NCBI GenBank assembly: GCA_948567375.1
Contig: OX419757.1
Coordinates: 15,700,974-15,764,973, forward strand
Source: Lunularia cruciata
Lineage: Eukaryota; Streptophyta; Marchantiopsida; Lunulariales; Lunulariaceae
Reading direction: 5' to 3'
DNA length: 64,000 nt
The position numbers were made by a program, and so were the translations under genes. Shown in pieces: positions 35,091 through 46,419 of the stretch (its first letter is position 1; every line of letters starts with the position of its first letter). The notes under the pieces are model-generated. The model was not told where the DNA came from and searched no databases. It saw only the letters and a list, made by a program, of their open reading frames with translations.

Positions 35091-37885
35091 ACATGGTGCA
35101 GATAAAAATTATCACAAGAGATATCTCTTAGTTGAAAGATAACCCTAGAACTATTTCTATTTGCAATATTGTTACACATGTGTGTATGTATGCTTTGTTG
35201 AAATGTCTAGTTTGGTATTTTGAGTAGTTAAAAATATTTTTATTTAGAGTTAAACTAAACTTCTAAATAAAATATGGTTTGCAAAATTTTCATAAAAAAG
35301 AAAATTATAATATTAATTTAGAGGATCTTGCAAGAGTGAGAATTACTGAATTTGTGTATTTACTTGGTATTATTCTAAGATATTTTGCTTTGAGGAAAGA
35401 GTTGAGATTTCTTAGGTTCATATGCATTTTTGGTATGGATTTTTCTATAATTCAAGGATAGCCTATTATATGAAGGAATTCTAGAGTAAGTTGTTGGGTT
35501 AAGATAAGAACACATGCTTGTGTGCATTATTCCTATGAGTTTGCTATTCTCTTAGGGTTTTGAGTTTAGATTACTTTGAGTTTAGATTACTTTAGTTTGT
35601 AATAATAAATATATAAGTAAGTGAGAAAGAGATATTCATCATCTTTTAATTGTAAATATTTCTCTATCCTTGAGGTTTTTGGGAGTAATATTTTAAGTCT
35701 TGGAGATGCCTTAGTATTCTAGCCAATCATGGAATTTGGTTCCTTGTCTTCTAAGTCCGTGGTGTATTGCCTTATCAACCATCATAAGTTCATCTTGAAT
35801 GAGAGACAAGCTGGCTCAAAGTACTGATTGATACATGTGTCATTTATTTTGTCTGAGAAATGGAGGAAAATGGATAAGGCACATGTTGCCAAAATGGAAG
35901 TAACAAGAAATTAGTTAGAGGAGGAAGACAACCCTACACCCTTGTGGTTCTTAAGAAGCTTATGACTATAATCTTTGGTACAATGAGGAAGAGTGTGGCT
36001 GTAAAGGTGCTACAAAGTGCCCAAAGAATGTGTCATTTCCTAGCCTTATCAAGAAGGGTAAGAAAGTTGAGGATCAAACTAGCTAAGGCTTCTTTTTTCA
36101 AGGACAAGGATGACTGTCCAAGTTTATGTAGTCTATCTATAAGCAAAGAAAGATAAGAGTGGTGTGGCCTATTTATGTTTTCAAATCAGATCTAGCTCCA
36201 AGACACTTCAACAAGTTGAATGAAGTTGAACCATATCTGAATAAATAAAAAAAGAACAAAAGTTGTGTAAAGCCAAAGAACAAATGTCTTGCACATCAAA
36301 CACAATCATCATGAAATTCAATTTGAGGTTCAATTTCCAAGGAAAATTAATTGGATGCCTTTTCAAATGAAGCCTCAACAAAGGGTTTCTTGATCTTTGG
36401 GTGGAGCAGATGATGAATGTAAACTTCAACTCTCATAACATATTTGTAGTTGTAGTGGATCTAAAGTTGAGGTTTAAGTCAAATGAGGAGTTTTACTTAG
36501 TTACACTCAACAAATATGTATGTATTATATTTTAAGAGGAAAAATATGTATAGTGGCGACAAGTAGCATATGCTAAAAATATATTGTAACTGAAAATTTT
36601 TATTGCACAAGTATTAGCAATGGATGTTTACTTAGATCAATGATTTCATCTAAAATGAGCTATATCTTTCTAGATATAGCTCACATTAGCAATACCAATT
36701 TTTTTGAAGAGTGTGAATAAAAGACAAAGGTCTTGAAGAAGGGATTGGTGATATATAAATTGAGAAGTTATTTTTGAGCTTTACATCACTTCACTTGCTT
36801 TGTTTAAGTTCACTTTCACTTTCACTTTCCTATTATTTTATATAAATTATCGTTGGTATGTTATGTGTGTAAGAGTACAAGGATGTGAAGGATAAGTTGC
36901 AACATAATATGCCTTATCTCAAAAGAGAAAAGCTAATAATAAAGCTTAAGCAAAGAACATGAAGGCACTACCATTTAAGCTATGTCTTGTCTCTATTCCC
37001 CTAATTTTTATTCTTTGGTGTGAGAATACCAAGGATTTGCATTGGATAGCAATATTACATATTTCTCCATTAAAAGAAGAGATCTTTAGGTTTTAGATGG
37101 GTATCAATTATGTAGAACTTCATCTTTGACTATAAGAAATAGTGGAAATTAAAGGACTTTATAATGTCAAGGAAGTACAACTTTGTGATTACTTATATTC
37201 CTTGTGGCTTCAATATCAAGGAATGCAAACCTAATGATAATAAGCCCTTAATAAAATAATATGTTCTTGATACGGTCTCTAGTTTCACTTGAGCACAACA
37301 CTTACTTAATGGACTATAGTAATATTCCATTTGTCACATGGTTTAATATTGGGGATGAGGTGCTTCAATACTCATGAACTGATATGTATTACATGATTTT
37401 GTAAGCTATTATTTAATTTATATTTATATTAGCTAAGGATAACCCAGATTTTTGTTATATTAGAGGATTTCAAATCAATCTGTCAATAATCAAATTGACA
37501 TGATTATTTCATGATAAGTTATTGGAATACGGAGTGATGAGACCCCTGACTAACTATATCATAGTGCATGATTACAAAAATGGTTAACAATTTTCTAATC
37601 CATGGATTGTCTTTCAATGGTAATCCGAAAGTTGAAGCATACAAGCGATGACTTGCCTTTGTATGCATAGTAAACATCATAGATCTTAATATAGTTTTTT
37701 AATCTCAATGCAATCAAGGATTGAAAACTTGATTTTAGGTTTTGGTAACGTGGGAATATATTTGATTGTGTTGAGCTTAGGATAAATGGTTGAGTAGAGC
37801 TTAGTAAGCATTTCAGTACTTACATTCGATACAAGCTGGTGACAACTAAGAGCTTGCTTTCATTGGCAACAAAAGTGATCTTTGT
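35091..37885. other. AT-rich non-coding interval
   Basis: No gene recognised. There is an inverted repeat at 36656-36683 (TGAGCTATATCT, four bases, exact complement). ORFs of 60-73 codons here show no domain. Confidence 0.35.
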
Positions 37886-37923
37886 GATCCTGGACTTGAA
37901 CCAGAGACCTCGCCCGTGAAGTA
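37886..37923 (-). pseudogene. trnI-GAU: Plastid trnI-GAU 3' exon fragment (nuclear plastid DNA)
   Basis: On the minus strand this reads TACTTCACGGGCGAGG followed by TCTCTGGTTCAAGTCCAGGA, the end of the plastid trnI-GAU intron and its 3' exon. The acceptor end then diverges. It lies 350 bases from other plastid pieces in the opposite orientation. Confidence 0.75.
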
Positions 37924-38270
37924 GGAAAGAAAATTATTCGATGGTATACTTTAGGTGTTTATTTATAGCATCTAGCCAGCCAGGTAACCATATGCTTCGA
38001 CCAGCATTAAAAGTTGAAATAGATGTGGTAAGGCTGCAGGTATTTCGTTTATGTAGCTATTGGTCAAAAAGCTTCTTCTGTTGCTCAACAAAATATCAAG
38101 CAGCTGATTTAAGTGAATCATCTGCTAAATAATTGATTTGAATAATATTTAAATACCAATAAAAAAATTTGTAAGAAGTTATTTTTCCAAAAGATGTTTT
38201 TTTTAGAATTGACATTCATTTTTACAATAAAAAATTCACTTAATAATTTGAATAAAATTTATTTATTTTT

Positions 38271-38360
38271 GAGTCGGGATTGACGGGGCTCCGACCATTC
38301 CAGGGGCAAGACAATTAGTTAATCATCGACATATTTTAATAAATGATAATACAGTTGATA
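38271..38360 (+). pseudogene. rps4: Plastid rps4 fragment (nuclear plastid DNA)
   Basis: In frame from 38297 it reads [19 protein letters not shown] then TVDI, the RNA-binding S4-type segment of plastid ribosomal protein S4. About 30 codons only, ending abruptly at the junction with ndhH sequence. Confidence 0.8.
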
Positions 38361-38579
38361 TTTATTCAATATCTACCTTATGTAACACGATGGGATTATT
38401 TAGCTACAATGTTTACTGAAGCAATAACGGTAAATGCACCAGAAAAATTAACTAATATTCAAATCCCTAAACGAGCAAGTTATATACGAGTTATTGTGCT
38501 CGAATTAAGTCGCATTGCATCTCATTTGTTGTGGCTTGGACCTTTTGTGGCTGATGTTGGTGCACAAACTCCTTTTTTT
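38361..38579 (+). pseudogene. ndhH: Plastid ndhH fragment (nuclear plastid DNA)
   Basis: About 72 codons of the NDH complex 49-kDa subunit: [51 protein letters not shown] and GAQTPFF. No stop inside, so the transfer may be fairly recent. It starts directly where the rps4 piece stops, in another frame, and ends directly before the tRNA piece. It matches plastid ndhH better than mitochondrial nad7. It cannot make a working subunit. Confidence 0.9.
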
Positions 38580-38583
38580 CAAA

Positions 38584-38650
38584 GGGTTTGTAGCTCAGTG
38601 GATTAGAGCTCATGGTTCCGAATCATGAAGTCAAGGGTTCGATCCTAAAT
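38584..38650 (+). pseudogene. trnR-CCG: Plastid trnR-CCG-like tRNA remnant
   Basis: Acceptor 5' strand GGGTTTG, D arm GCTC/GAGC, anticodon arm CATGG-TTCCGAA-TCATG with anticodon CCG, and a GGTTCGATC T-loop region. The T stem and 3' acceptor strand do not pair, so the 3' end is lost and the tRNA is not functional. trnR-CCG is a plastid gene of bryophytes, lycophytes and some gymnosperms. Confidence 0.75.
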
Positions 38651-39108
38651 ATCAATTAAAAAAATCCGGAATTTGGATTCGACAAGGAGCCAAAACGTGA
38701 GGACCACATGCAAGATGCAAATTGATAGCTTTACATTACGTAAGTAACAAGTGCAAAGATATTGACTGCCTGGGTTAAAAATTTAAAACCAAGGACCTCA
38801 ATATCTTTGCACCTGCCTTGCATCTCTTGGTCTACCTCCAAGGTTGTGTACCCCTAAGCACTTACCTCGAATGGTGATGAAGAGGGTATGGAAGCAAAAG
38901 AGAATTACAAGAAAATGCAAAAACCACAACGATCTAATCTGCTGCAGTTTAAATTAGTTTCTCTTATAGATAGCCGGCTTCATGCAAAAGCCAGTCCATT
39001 TCCATTGTGAGTAAAGTATAATGGGACTTTTATTTCATTTGATATGTTTATTAATAAGTTTGAAAATACGTTTCTTTATGCAGAAAGGTAATAGATTTTT
39101 ATGAATGA

Positions 39109-39360
39109 TCCTTGATATAGTGTATACAAATATTATTTATTTTTACTTATATATAATATTTTTATATATCATTAATTTTTAATAAAAAAATCTCTCTTAC
39201 AAGTGTGATTTACTGTGATTGATATATATATATATATATATATATGAGTAAATGAGTGCGTGAGGGGCTCCTTGTCATAAAGAGCACTCTCCCCATTATT
39301 AACCGAGCAGCCCCGCCCTGGCCCTAGTTTAAGGGCCATCCACAGTGGATCCAGGTGATA
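39109..39360 (+). repeat. Tandem duplication, unit 1
   Basis: About 250 bp starting near TTGATATAGTGTATACAAATA and ending GGATCCAGGTGATA; repeated at 39370-39606. It contains a (TA)n tract of 12 units. Confidence 0.92.
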
Positions 39361-39369
39361 ATTGAATGA

Positions 39370-39606
39370 TGATTGATATATTGTATACAAATATTATTTA
39401 TTTTTACTTATATATAATATTTTTATATATCCTTAATTTTTTATAAAAATCTCTCTTAAAAGTGTGATTTACTGTGATTGATATATATATATATGAGTGA
39501 GTGAGTGAGGGGCTCCTTGTCATAAAGAGCACTCTCCCCATTATTAACCGAGCAGCACCCGCCCTGGCCCTAGTTTAAGGGCCATCCACAGTGGATCCAG
39601 GTGATA
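39370..39606 (+). repeat. Tandem duplication, unit 2
   Basis: Second copy of 39109-39360 with a shorter (TA)n tract and a few substitutions (for example GCAGCACCC for GCAGCCCC). Confidence 0.92.
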
Positions 39607-39698
39607 ACCAAAATAGCAACAAAGAATCCAAGATTATACAAAGTGAGTTGAAATGAAATAATATAGAGTGAATTTGGCACGGTGAAATCACGTGATAC

Positions 39699-39825
39699 GG
39701 GAATTTCATATCCATAGTAGAAGGACGACCGCGTAGAAAAAAGATTGAAGGATGGGAAGGCCCCATCAAGGCGTACAAGGGAGAGATGAAAAAGGTAAAA
39801 TGGGGCTAAGCCCCAAATCCATATT
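39699..39825 (+). repeat. Short dispersed repeat, copy 4
   Basis: Carries AAGGACGACCGCGTAGAA, GAAGGATGGGAAG-GCCCCATCAA, GCGTACAAGG and GTAAAATGGGGCTAAGCCCC. Together with copies at 5126, 18200 and 18818 it defines the family. Confidence 0.6.
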
Positions 39826-41311
39826 CGGCAGAAATGAAACCTCGTTCTCGAGTCTCAACAGCACTGTTCCTTTTCCCGATCACGAGAACTATTCCAAGCG
39901 CTCGTTAAACACCACCAACTTTTAAAGGAGCCGGACTTGTAACTGCAAGTACATGATCAGTTTCAGCTCATAAACTTCAAGTTGAACGTGAAGAAAAATC
40001 CTACTATCTGGGAAACCAATAGTTGGGTTGTGAGATTGGAGGCTGACTTCGTTCTACTTTCCACTCTTAGAGACTGAGTGAAACAACCGGATACATCCGT
40101 AATCTTTGCAATTATCTTTTCCATCAACGTGGGGATAGTATTCTTTAAATGTCTGAAGATTTGGTGGTAAGCAGTTTGGAGTGTACTGTGTACAGTGAAT
40201 CTAAAGTAAGAAGCACAGTGAGAAAAGAACATGTCGTGCTGATGATATGCACAAACGGATTAATTTATCCTCTCCAGATGAAGCTTGCTCGAATCAGGGC
40301 TTGTCGTTTTCATCTCACATGTTGAGACTAATCCAGCGATCCTCGGTAAGAGACTAAGTGAATGACGGTTATCATGCTACGTTGATACGCAATCACGCAG
40401 CAAGTGACACCGGTCAGAACACTTGCTAAACTGCTTAGGGACTTTCTTCCTGACAGGGGCAATCACTACTTGAGTGAATGACTCTCCACTAATCCAAATC
40501 CAGGTTGAAATTATGGGATAATGAGCTTGGACTGGAGATGTGATCTGCTCGGCAGTCGAATGCGTACTTACCACCTGACTGACTGATTGCATCCCCAGCA
40601 TGATGTAGACAGATTCCCCACGATACCCATTTTTCCTGGGTAGCCCAGCCCAGCCGTCCTTACAGTATATCATCTCACCCGGTGCTATTCAACGCTTTAT
40701 ACGACAGTAACGAAGAACTAGCCGCTGGTCGAGATACTGTACAGTCAGGCTGGTCGCTCGAGATACGCAAAATTACAGAATGTGGAAGGAGATACTGGAA
40801 ATTACATGACATGATCACTTGATTTAGAGGTGATGTATGCACGCAAAACGATCTAGCTGGCGAGAGCAAGACAGAGAGAGAGGGGAGAGAGCAGAGGTTG
40901 GATCTAGTCGTTTATAAACGTGAGAGGTAAATTCTGTACATTTCAGTGGGCCTCATCTTTACTACCTCAAAAAGTCTGATCACCTGGTTTCGTCTACACC
41001 GGGTAAGACGAGAAAAACAAATGCACAACCAAACAAAAGGTAAGCGCCACGATGGTTGGAGTCTTTGTTCAGCATCGATGGTGGGGGCATGCATAGATAT
41101 TATTAGCATGTTTGCTTGACTTCAGAGCTCGGGTTGTATGTGATCATCAGGTCCTACAGGTAAAGCGTGATCAATTGCGAGTCATTCCGAGAGACCTCAG
41201 TTCACAGTAAAAGGGTCGGAAAACCCTGGATCATTGTGTCTGTTTGGCTAGTTGAGTTTGAATTGCAAGCTTACAGCGATTCTACAAGCCAAACCTCTTG
41301 TTTGAACTGAG
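39826..41311. other. Intergenic region upstream of the PfpI-like gene
   Basis: GC-moderate sequence with no recognised gene. It should contain the promoter and 5' UTR of the gene at 41312, but no clear TATA box was pinned down. Minus-strand ORFs of 60-98 codons lack domains. Confidence 0.35.
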
Positions 41312-42513
41312 ATGGGGCGTAAGTTGCAAGTAGCTATTGTTTTATTCGACGGTGTAGCTGTACTCGATGCAACTGCACCATACGAGTGCCTTCAACTTCT
41401 GCCCAATATCGAGGTAGTGTTCGTTGCGCATACGATCGGCGCTTACAAGGACGCTTCGGGATTTCTGTCACTTAATTCCACACACACATTCGAACAAGTT
41501 TCTCAACCAGACATTGTGATACAACCGGGTGGCTTTGGAATCAAACAGCTCCTGAAAGATCAACTTATCTTGGACTGGCATTCACAGGTTTCTATCCATC
41601 CACTCCCTAATGATTTTTGAAAGAATCTGTGCTTCTGTTTGTAAAGTTATCAAGCAAGGTTAGCAATCCACTTCTTGCTGGGATGTGGATTGACGAATCT
41701 TCGAGAAACAATTTGCTGTAACTATGACAGCTTTTGATGGGACACAGAATCCAGAGCTCACCCTAAACTTTGTCATCTTCTGAATTGTGCCAAGGTATTG
41801 GACACATGTCTGTACACAACTTCGGTGGGAACAGGATCTTTGCTACTAGCAGAGGCAGGGATACTGACTGGATTAACTGCTACCACTCACTGGGCCGCCT
41901 ACGATGCACTGGAGAAGCAGAACGTGAAGCTGGTCAAAGAACGCATTGTGCAAGACGTAAGCACTCCAACCCACGATACTTCCTCGCTAGCTGCCGGATA
42001 TTCTTCGCTTGGTGACTGCCTCGAATCTATAGCTCTAAGGATATTTCTTTTTGAACTTTGGTTATGACTGTTACAATTTATTCCATTTCTAATCTCTCTA
42101 TCTGCTATCTGACATTCCTGTAAAACGCGGTACGTTAGATTACCCTCCACCGATCACCATCTGTGCGTGATTTTCTATGGTCTGCCTCGTATTGGCAGCA
42201 AACAGTCTCCATTGTTTGGAACAAAAGCAGTGTTCTTGTCAAGTGAAGAAAATTTTCATAGTTGGAGAGATGAAAAATATGTCTGCAGGGAAAAGTTATA
42301 ACAGCATCGGGACCTACTGCTGCAATTGAGCTGGGATTGAAGCTCGCATCAGTTGCCACCAACGACGACTTCGCCAAGAGCGTGGAGCTCATCGTCGAGT
42401 ACGACCCGCAACCGTGCTACAACACCGGATCCGTAGCCAAGGCCGGAAGTGAAGTGACTGGGAAAGCAGCGACACTGCTTTACGCTAACGAGCTACGATT
42501 CTCCACCCACTAG
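41312..42513 (+). CDS. DJ-1/PfpI family protein, isonitrile-hydratase-like (3 exons)
   Basis: Exons 41312-41587, 41795-41956 and 42289-42513 join in frame to 663 nt (220 aa plus TAG), with GT/AG introns. Exon 1 has the N-terminal Rossmann-like strand and VLFDGVAVLDATAPYE, with the Asp conserved in isonitrile hydratases, then DIVIQPGGFG. Exon 2 has the nucleophile-elbow segment TTSVGTGSLLLAEAGIL and TATTHWAAYDAL. Exon 3 has VITASGPTAAIELGL and the EYDPQPCYNTGS segment near the C-terminus. In isonitrile hydratases the elbow is SVCTG; here Gly replaces the Cys (residue 104), so the usual chemistry is doubtful. The length fits the family. No frame lesion is seen, so the gene may have a non-catalytic or altered role. 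Cellular location is unclear; no signal peptide is evident. Confidence 0.85.
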
Positions 42514-45500
42514 GAGTAGCCCTGCAGCATGAGATCAAGTTATGCTTCGACAAGATCACTCCAGAAACTATGGCTTGAACGGTGCAGCAGACCCTTTGAT
42601 TTCAAGGTCCACCCAAATCTCGAGAGAAACTGAGGTAGTGCTCGAAGTTTGACAATCGTATGTACTCTCATACCTCACTTGATCGTAGATCACGAGTGCC
42701 AAATTTATCAATGGCTGGAACAGAACTTAGAGATTCTGGAGGATGTCCAGCGGTGAGGGTCGGGTGTTTCAATCTATCAACCAGGGTATACATAGCCTCA
42801 AGCAGTGCTGGATCTAAGTACCGACGATCTACAGTAACTGGTCTAACTGGTCTAACTTTCCTATGACATACACGGTTTGACCCCAGAAGTACAAATGAGT
42901 TGAAGAGATGATCCGTACAGGTGAACGAGAGGTAGCACATGGTATATACAACTCCAGCTTAGGCAATTGGTTGAGAGGTTCTGATTCTATTTTTCCCGCA
43001 TCTTTCGATACATAACCCGCTTGCAGCCTGCTTGGATCCGAAGCTCATCATCTGTTGGATTGCATTTGTATTAATAAACTAAAGATGTGCTCTCATCCTG
43101 TACCGACGGCCAAGGGCCTGTTTCTGTTGAAGTTCATCTGTATGTTTGTGTTAAAGTTCATGTGTGAACCTAGCATCTTGCAAGCAACCAGGTCGCCCTT
43201 GTCTTCGTGTGTTTGATGCATTTTTTACTTGGAGTGCCAAGCAGTAGAAATGGCTCTCTAATCATAAGAGACATATAATTCATGTGGATCTACAAGGATT
43301 TGCAGGGACTGCGTCACTGACACTTGCAGGATCTATTGCCTTTGTACAAATTATTTATTCTGATACTCACGGTCCGTTCATAAAGCCAAAGCAGCTAACC
43401 ATACAGAGTCTTGTTGACTAACACATGATGACTGTGTCACTTGAAGGACGATCATGTAATTCATTCATGTCTGTTGCAACCATTCAGTATGTTTCAGGTC
43501 TGTCCTAGCTGGAATAGTTCTCCTCTTCTGAGGTCGTGAAGAGAAGCATCTGGAACACAAAATAGGAGGATGAGAATTTTTAGGGTTAGTTGGATAGTGT
43601 TCACTTCTACTATTCCAATTTCTGGTAGGTATTGCAGATTTTTTTGCAGGTCGCCTTCATCTAATTGACTTTACCTCCAACGTAACCCTCCGCAATTCTA
43701 ACATTTTCAAAATGAACTGCTGGGGTGGGCACCGCTGATACTCCCAACGGAGAGTCTTCCAATAATAACATGCTTCACGGAAAGGGATTCAGTAATCTGG
43801 TCCAACTCAGAAGCACATACCTGCATGTGGAAAGGCAGCTGCAAGCCAAGCTGAGCCATATCCTAACGTCCTTCTGTTGTTACCCAATACATTTACATAC
43901 AATGGTACTGTAAAGAAGGTCCTCTTTCTTCCACCAAGGTTGCGTGTAGTAGATATTTTCCCAACGACATGAACTGTCGATAGACAAGTTCCGAAGCCCG
44001 ACACGGAACCTGCAATGGTACACGTAATATTCTAATCTAGCATACTAGATACCGTAGTCAAAACGCCAACTTGAAGTTGAGTCAAATCTTTTAACTTCAA
44101 CTCCAAACGATTTCCTCACGTCAGAGTACATTTTCCCGTTGGATACACTGCACATGACTGGCAGGAGAGGAGCACTAAGGGATTATGGTTCATACCATGC
44201 TGTATGTTGTGTTGCGTATATCTCTTGTACTCGAATAGTCGTCGAATAAAGTATTACAGCAAAGGTAACGAGACACAAATATAAACTTGTCCTAGGGGAA
44301 CAATTCCCCTTCAATCACTTCAGTTTTTTCTTGAATTCATTTTCTTCAGATCCAATGAACATGACCATGAACAACCGGTTTGAACACTAGATGCTGCACC
44401 ACCCCACTTGACCCAACAGTTGATGAACCAACTGTACAAGATTAATTGCGTCAGCAGGTGTCATTCCTCTGATGAGCAACTGCCTCTTGGACAGAATGTC
44501 CTCACTCCGTCCGTGTCTTACACTAACTTTGCAAATCGTGTTAGCGGACCGGATGATGCATCGAGTAGGACATTTGTCGCGCACTGTACAAGCACTTCTC
44601 GAACCGTACCTACCAATAGTTTCCCGATTATGTCACAGAATAGTATTTGGCCTCTGCACTTTGGACCGGATCGAACTAAATGCAAGGCATATGCCCTGCA
44701 TTTAGTTCTAGCATTTTGTTCATGCTAGGCTGTGGGCACAAACTGGAAAGTAAAGACCATAGATAGAGTTGCTACTATCCATAAGTAAACTCCTCTGAAG
44801 CGGAGAGATTTTGCTCTTTTGGCGGAACGTAGGACTGTGGCCAGTCGTACTATACACTGTAAGCATGTGGCCTACCCAGATACGTACTAAAGTTCTATGC
44901 CATTTATGAATTGCATCGGAGCTATGATGCATGATGGATCACACCTATTTGTGATGATGGTAGACGATTTCTCATGAGTACCTGTTCTTGACTCGACCAT
45001 TACCTGCTGTGGTAGTGTGAGACACGCATTAGGACTGGGTACTGAAGATGACCAGACAAGCAACTTTTTAGAAGATAGCGAGATAATCCTCGTTTCCTTC
45101 CCCAATGCGCTGTTCCGAAGCCAGAACCAAAATCTAGGAATTTAGGTTGGTTGACCACCATCATTGTCAATCAGATACTTGGCTGGTAATTAAAGTTGGA
45201 AATTTTGGTACCTCAGTTAGGACGCGCCATGCAGCAGAGTGAGAAAGTCGAGTTTCTTGTACTAGTCCATTGTCGGAAATTAGAAAGTAGCCGAACTCGG
45301 CTTTCTAGAGGGATAACCAACCAGTTATGAAACCAGTGATACCTACAAAGTTCACCTTTACAAAAATCCGGAGACAATGTTCGTGTGTCGTTAGGAGGAA
45401 ACCGAGAAACACATTGAAAAGTTAAATTTGTTGATTTCCTCATATGAGTGGTCGGAATGCCGTAGAAATGTGCCAGTAGACAGGTCAACACCAGTCCATT

Positions 45501-46259
45501 GACTGGACATGGCGTCGGTTTAAAGCTGGCTGCTCTAGTGAGAGCTTGATATACGCGTCTGCCGACACCCCTCTTGCTAGAAGTGACAAAAGGGTAACGC
45601 CTCTTGGCAGAAGCGATCATAAACCTAATCACAGCCCCATTCGGTGGAAACTGATCACAAGATATACCTGCTATACAATCAGTTATGCAGAAAACATATG
45701 CAGGATTCAAATGCACGAGCAGAAAGTTTCACAAGACTACAAGTGAATTGTTCTGGCAATTCGAGGATGGTTACACGTATGGGCAGCACGCCAAAGACTT
45801 CGGGCCAATTTAGGTGAGGGGGCAGATAGGAGTTGCATCCGATCCTCAGACAGACTACATAGTCCCCGTTCCTGCAGAGTGCTCACTACTAAGGAAAGAT
45901 ATCCTACACACACAACGCAGGCAGAGGCGAAAGCAATGCCAAGGGTGGCTTCTTAGAAACAATTGAGGTTTCAAAATTATGAATGAGATAGAGATGAGCA
46001 GAGATCGATCTTTGTAGGACATGAGAAGAGAGCTCAGCATGTCTGCCGTGCCGACAGCAAACCCTAAAATCTTATGGCACAGGCAAGAAGATCTGTGAGT
46101 TTCGATAACTACGAAACTGTAATGTACTTCTACTGTGATATACTTCTACGTAAACTGATATTTTCACTGTGCGGGAGTTCTACTTCTACTGTGCGGGAGC
46201 TACGGGAGAGGAGAGGGAGTGACTCGAGAAGACATTTATAATTCCGGAGGGCTCTCTAG
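42514..46259. other. Long intergenic interval
   Basis: No convincing gene in 3.7 kb. ORFs up to 167 codons (minus strand, 45213-45716) show no domain, biased usage or splice pattern. It contains the palindrome at 44674-44707. Base composition resembles the two host-gene regions more than the AT-rich repeats, so an unrecognised gene or a non-coding RNA cannot be excluded. Confidence 0.35.
44674..44707. repeat. 34-bp near-perfect palindrome
   Basis: AACTAAATGCA and TGCATTTAGTT arms enclose GGCATATGCC; only one base pair mismatches. Adjacent GA/TC extend it to 36-38 bases. No spacer. Confidence 0.85.
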
Positions 46260-46390
46260 CATATAACACTCGATTAGTGAATAGTCGATTCTCTTCGGTT
46301 TTCAATAGCACTCTAGTGAAAAGTAGATTCTAATTATTATTTTGTTTCAAATAACACTCGAGTGAGTAGTAGATTCTGTTCATTTTTCAA
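46260..46390 (+). repeat. Degenerate ~50-bp tandem repeat, about 3 copies
   Basis: Phrases of the type ATAACACTCGA...AGTGA..AGT-GATTCT...TTTTCAA recur near 46262, 46306 and 46350. They lie just upstream of LINE sequence. Confidence 0.5.
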
Positions 46391-46419
46391 TTTCGGGTCC
46401 ATGGGTACCTAGATTGAAG

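Noticed and set aside
38361..38579. Mitochondrial nad7 fragment
   Set aside because: Wording such as [18 protein letters not shown] fits plastid ndhH; the neighbours are plastid as well.
38584..38650. Functional nuclear tRNA-Arg
   Set aside because: T stem and 3' acceptor strand do not pair and it abuts plastid ndhH sequence, so it is a plastid-derived remnant.
39223..39245. (TA)n run as a regulatory element
   Set aside because: A simple microsatellite inside a duplicated non-coding unit.
45213..45716. 167-codon minus-strand ORF as a gene
   Set aside because: No recognisable motif, signal or splice partners; kept only as part of the intergenic note.
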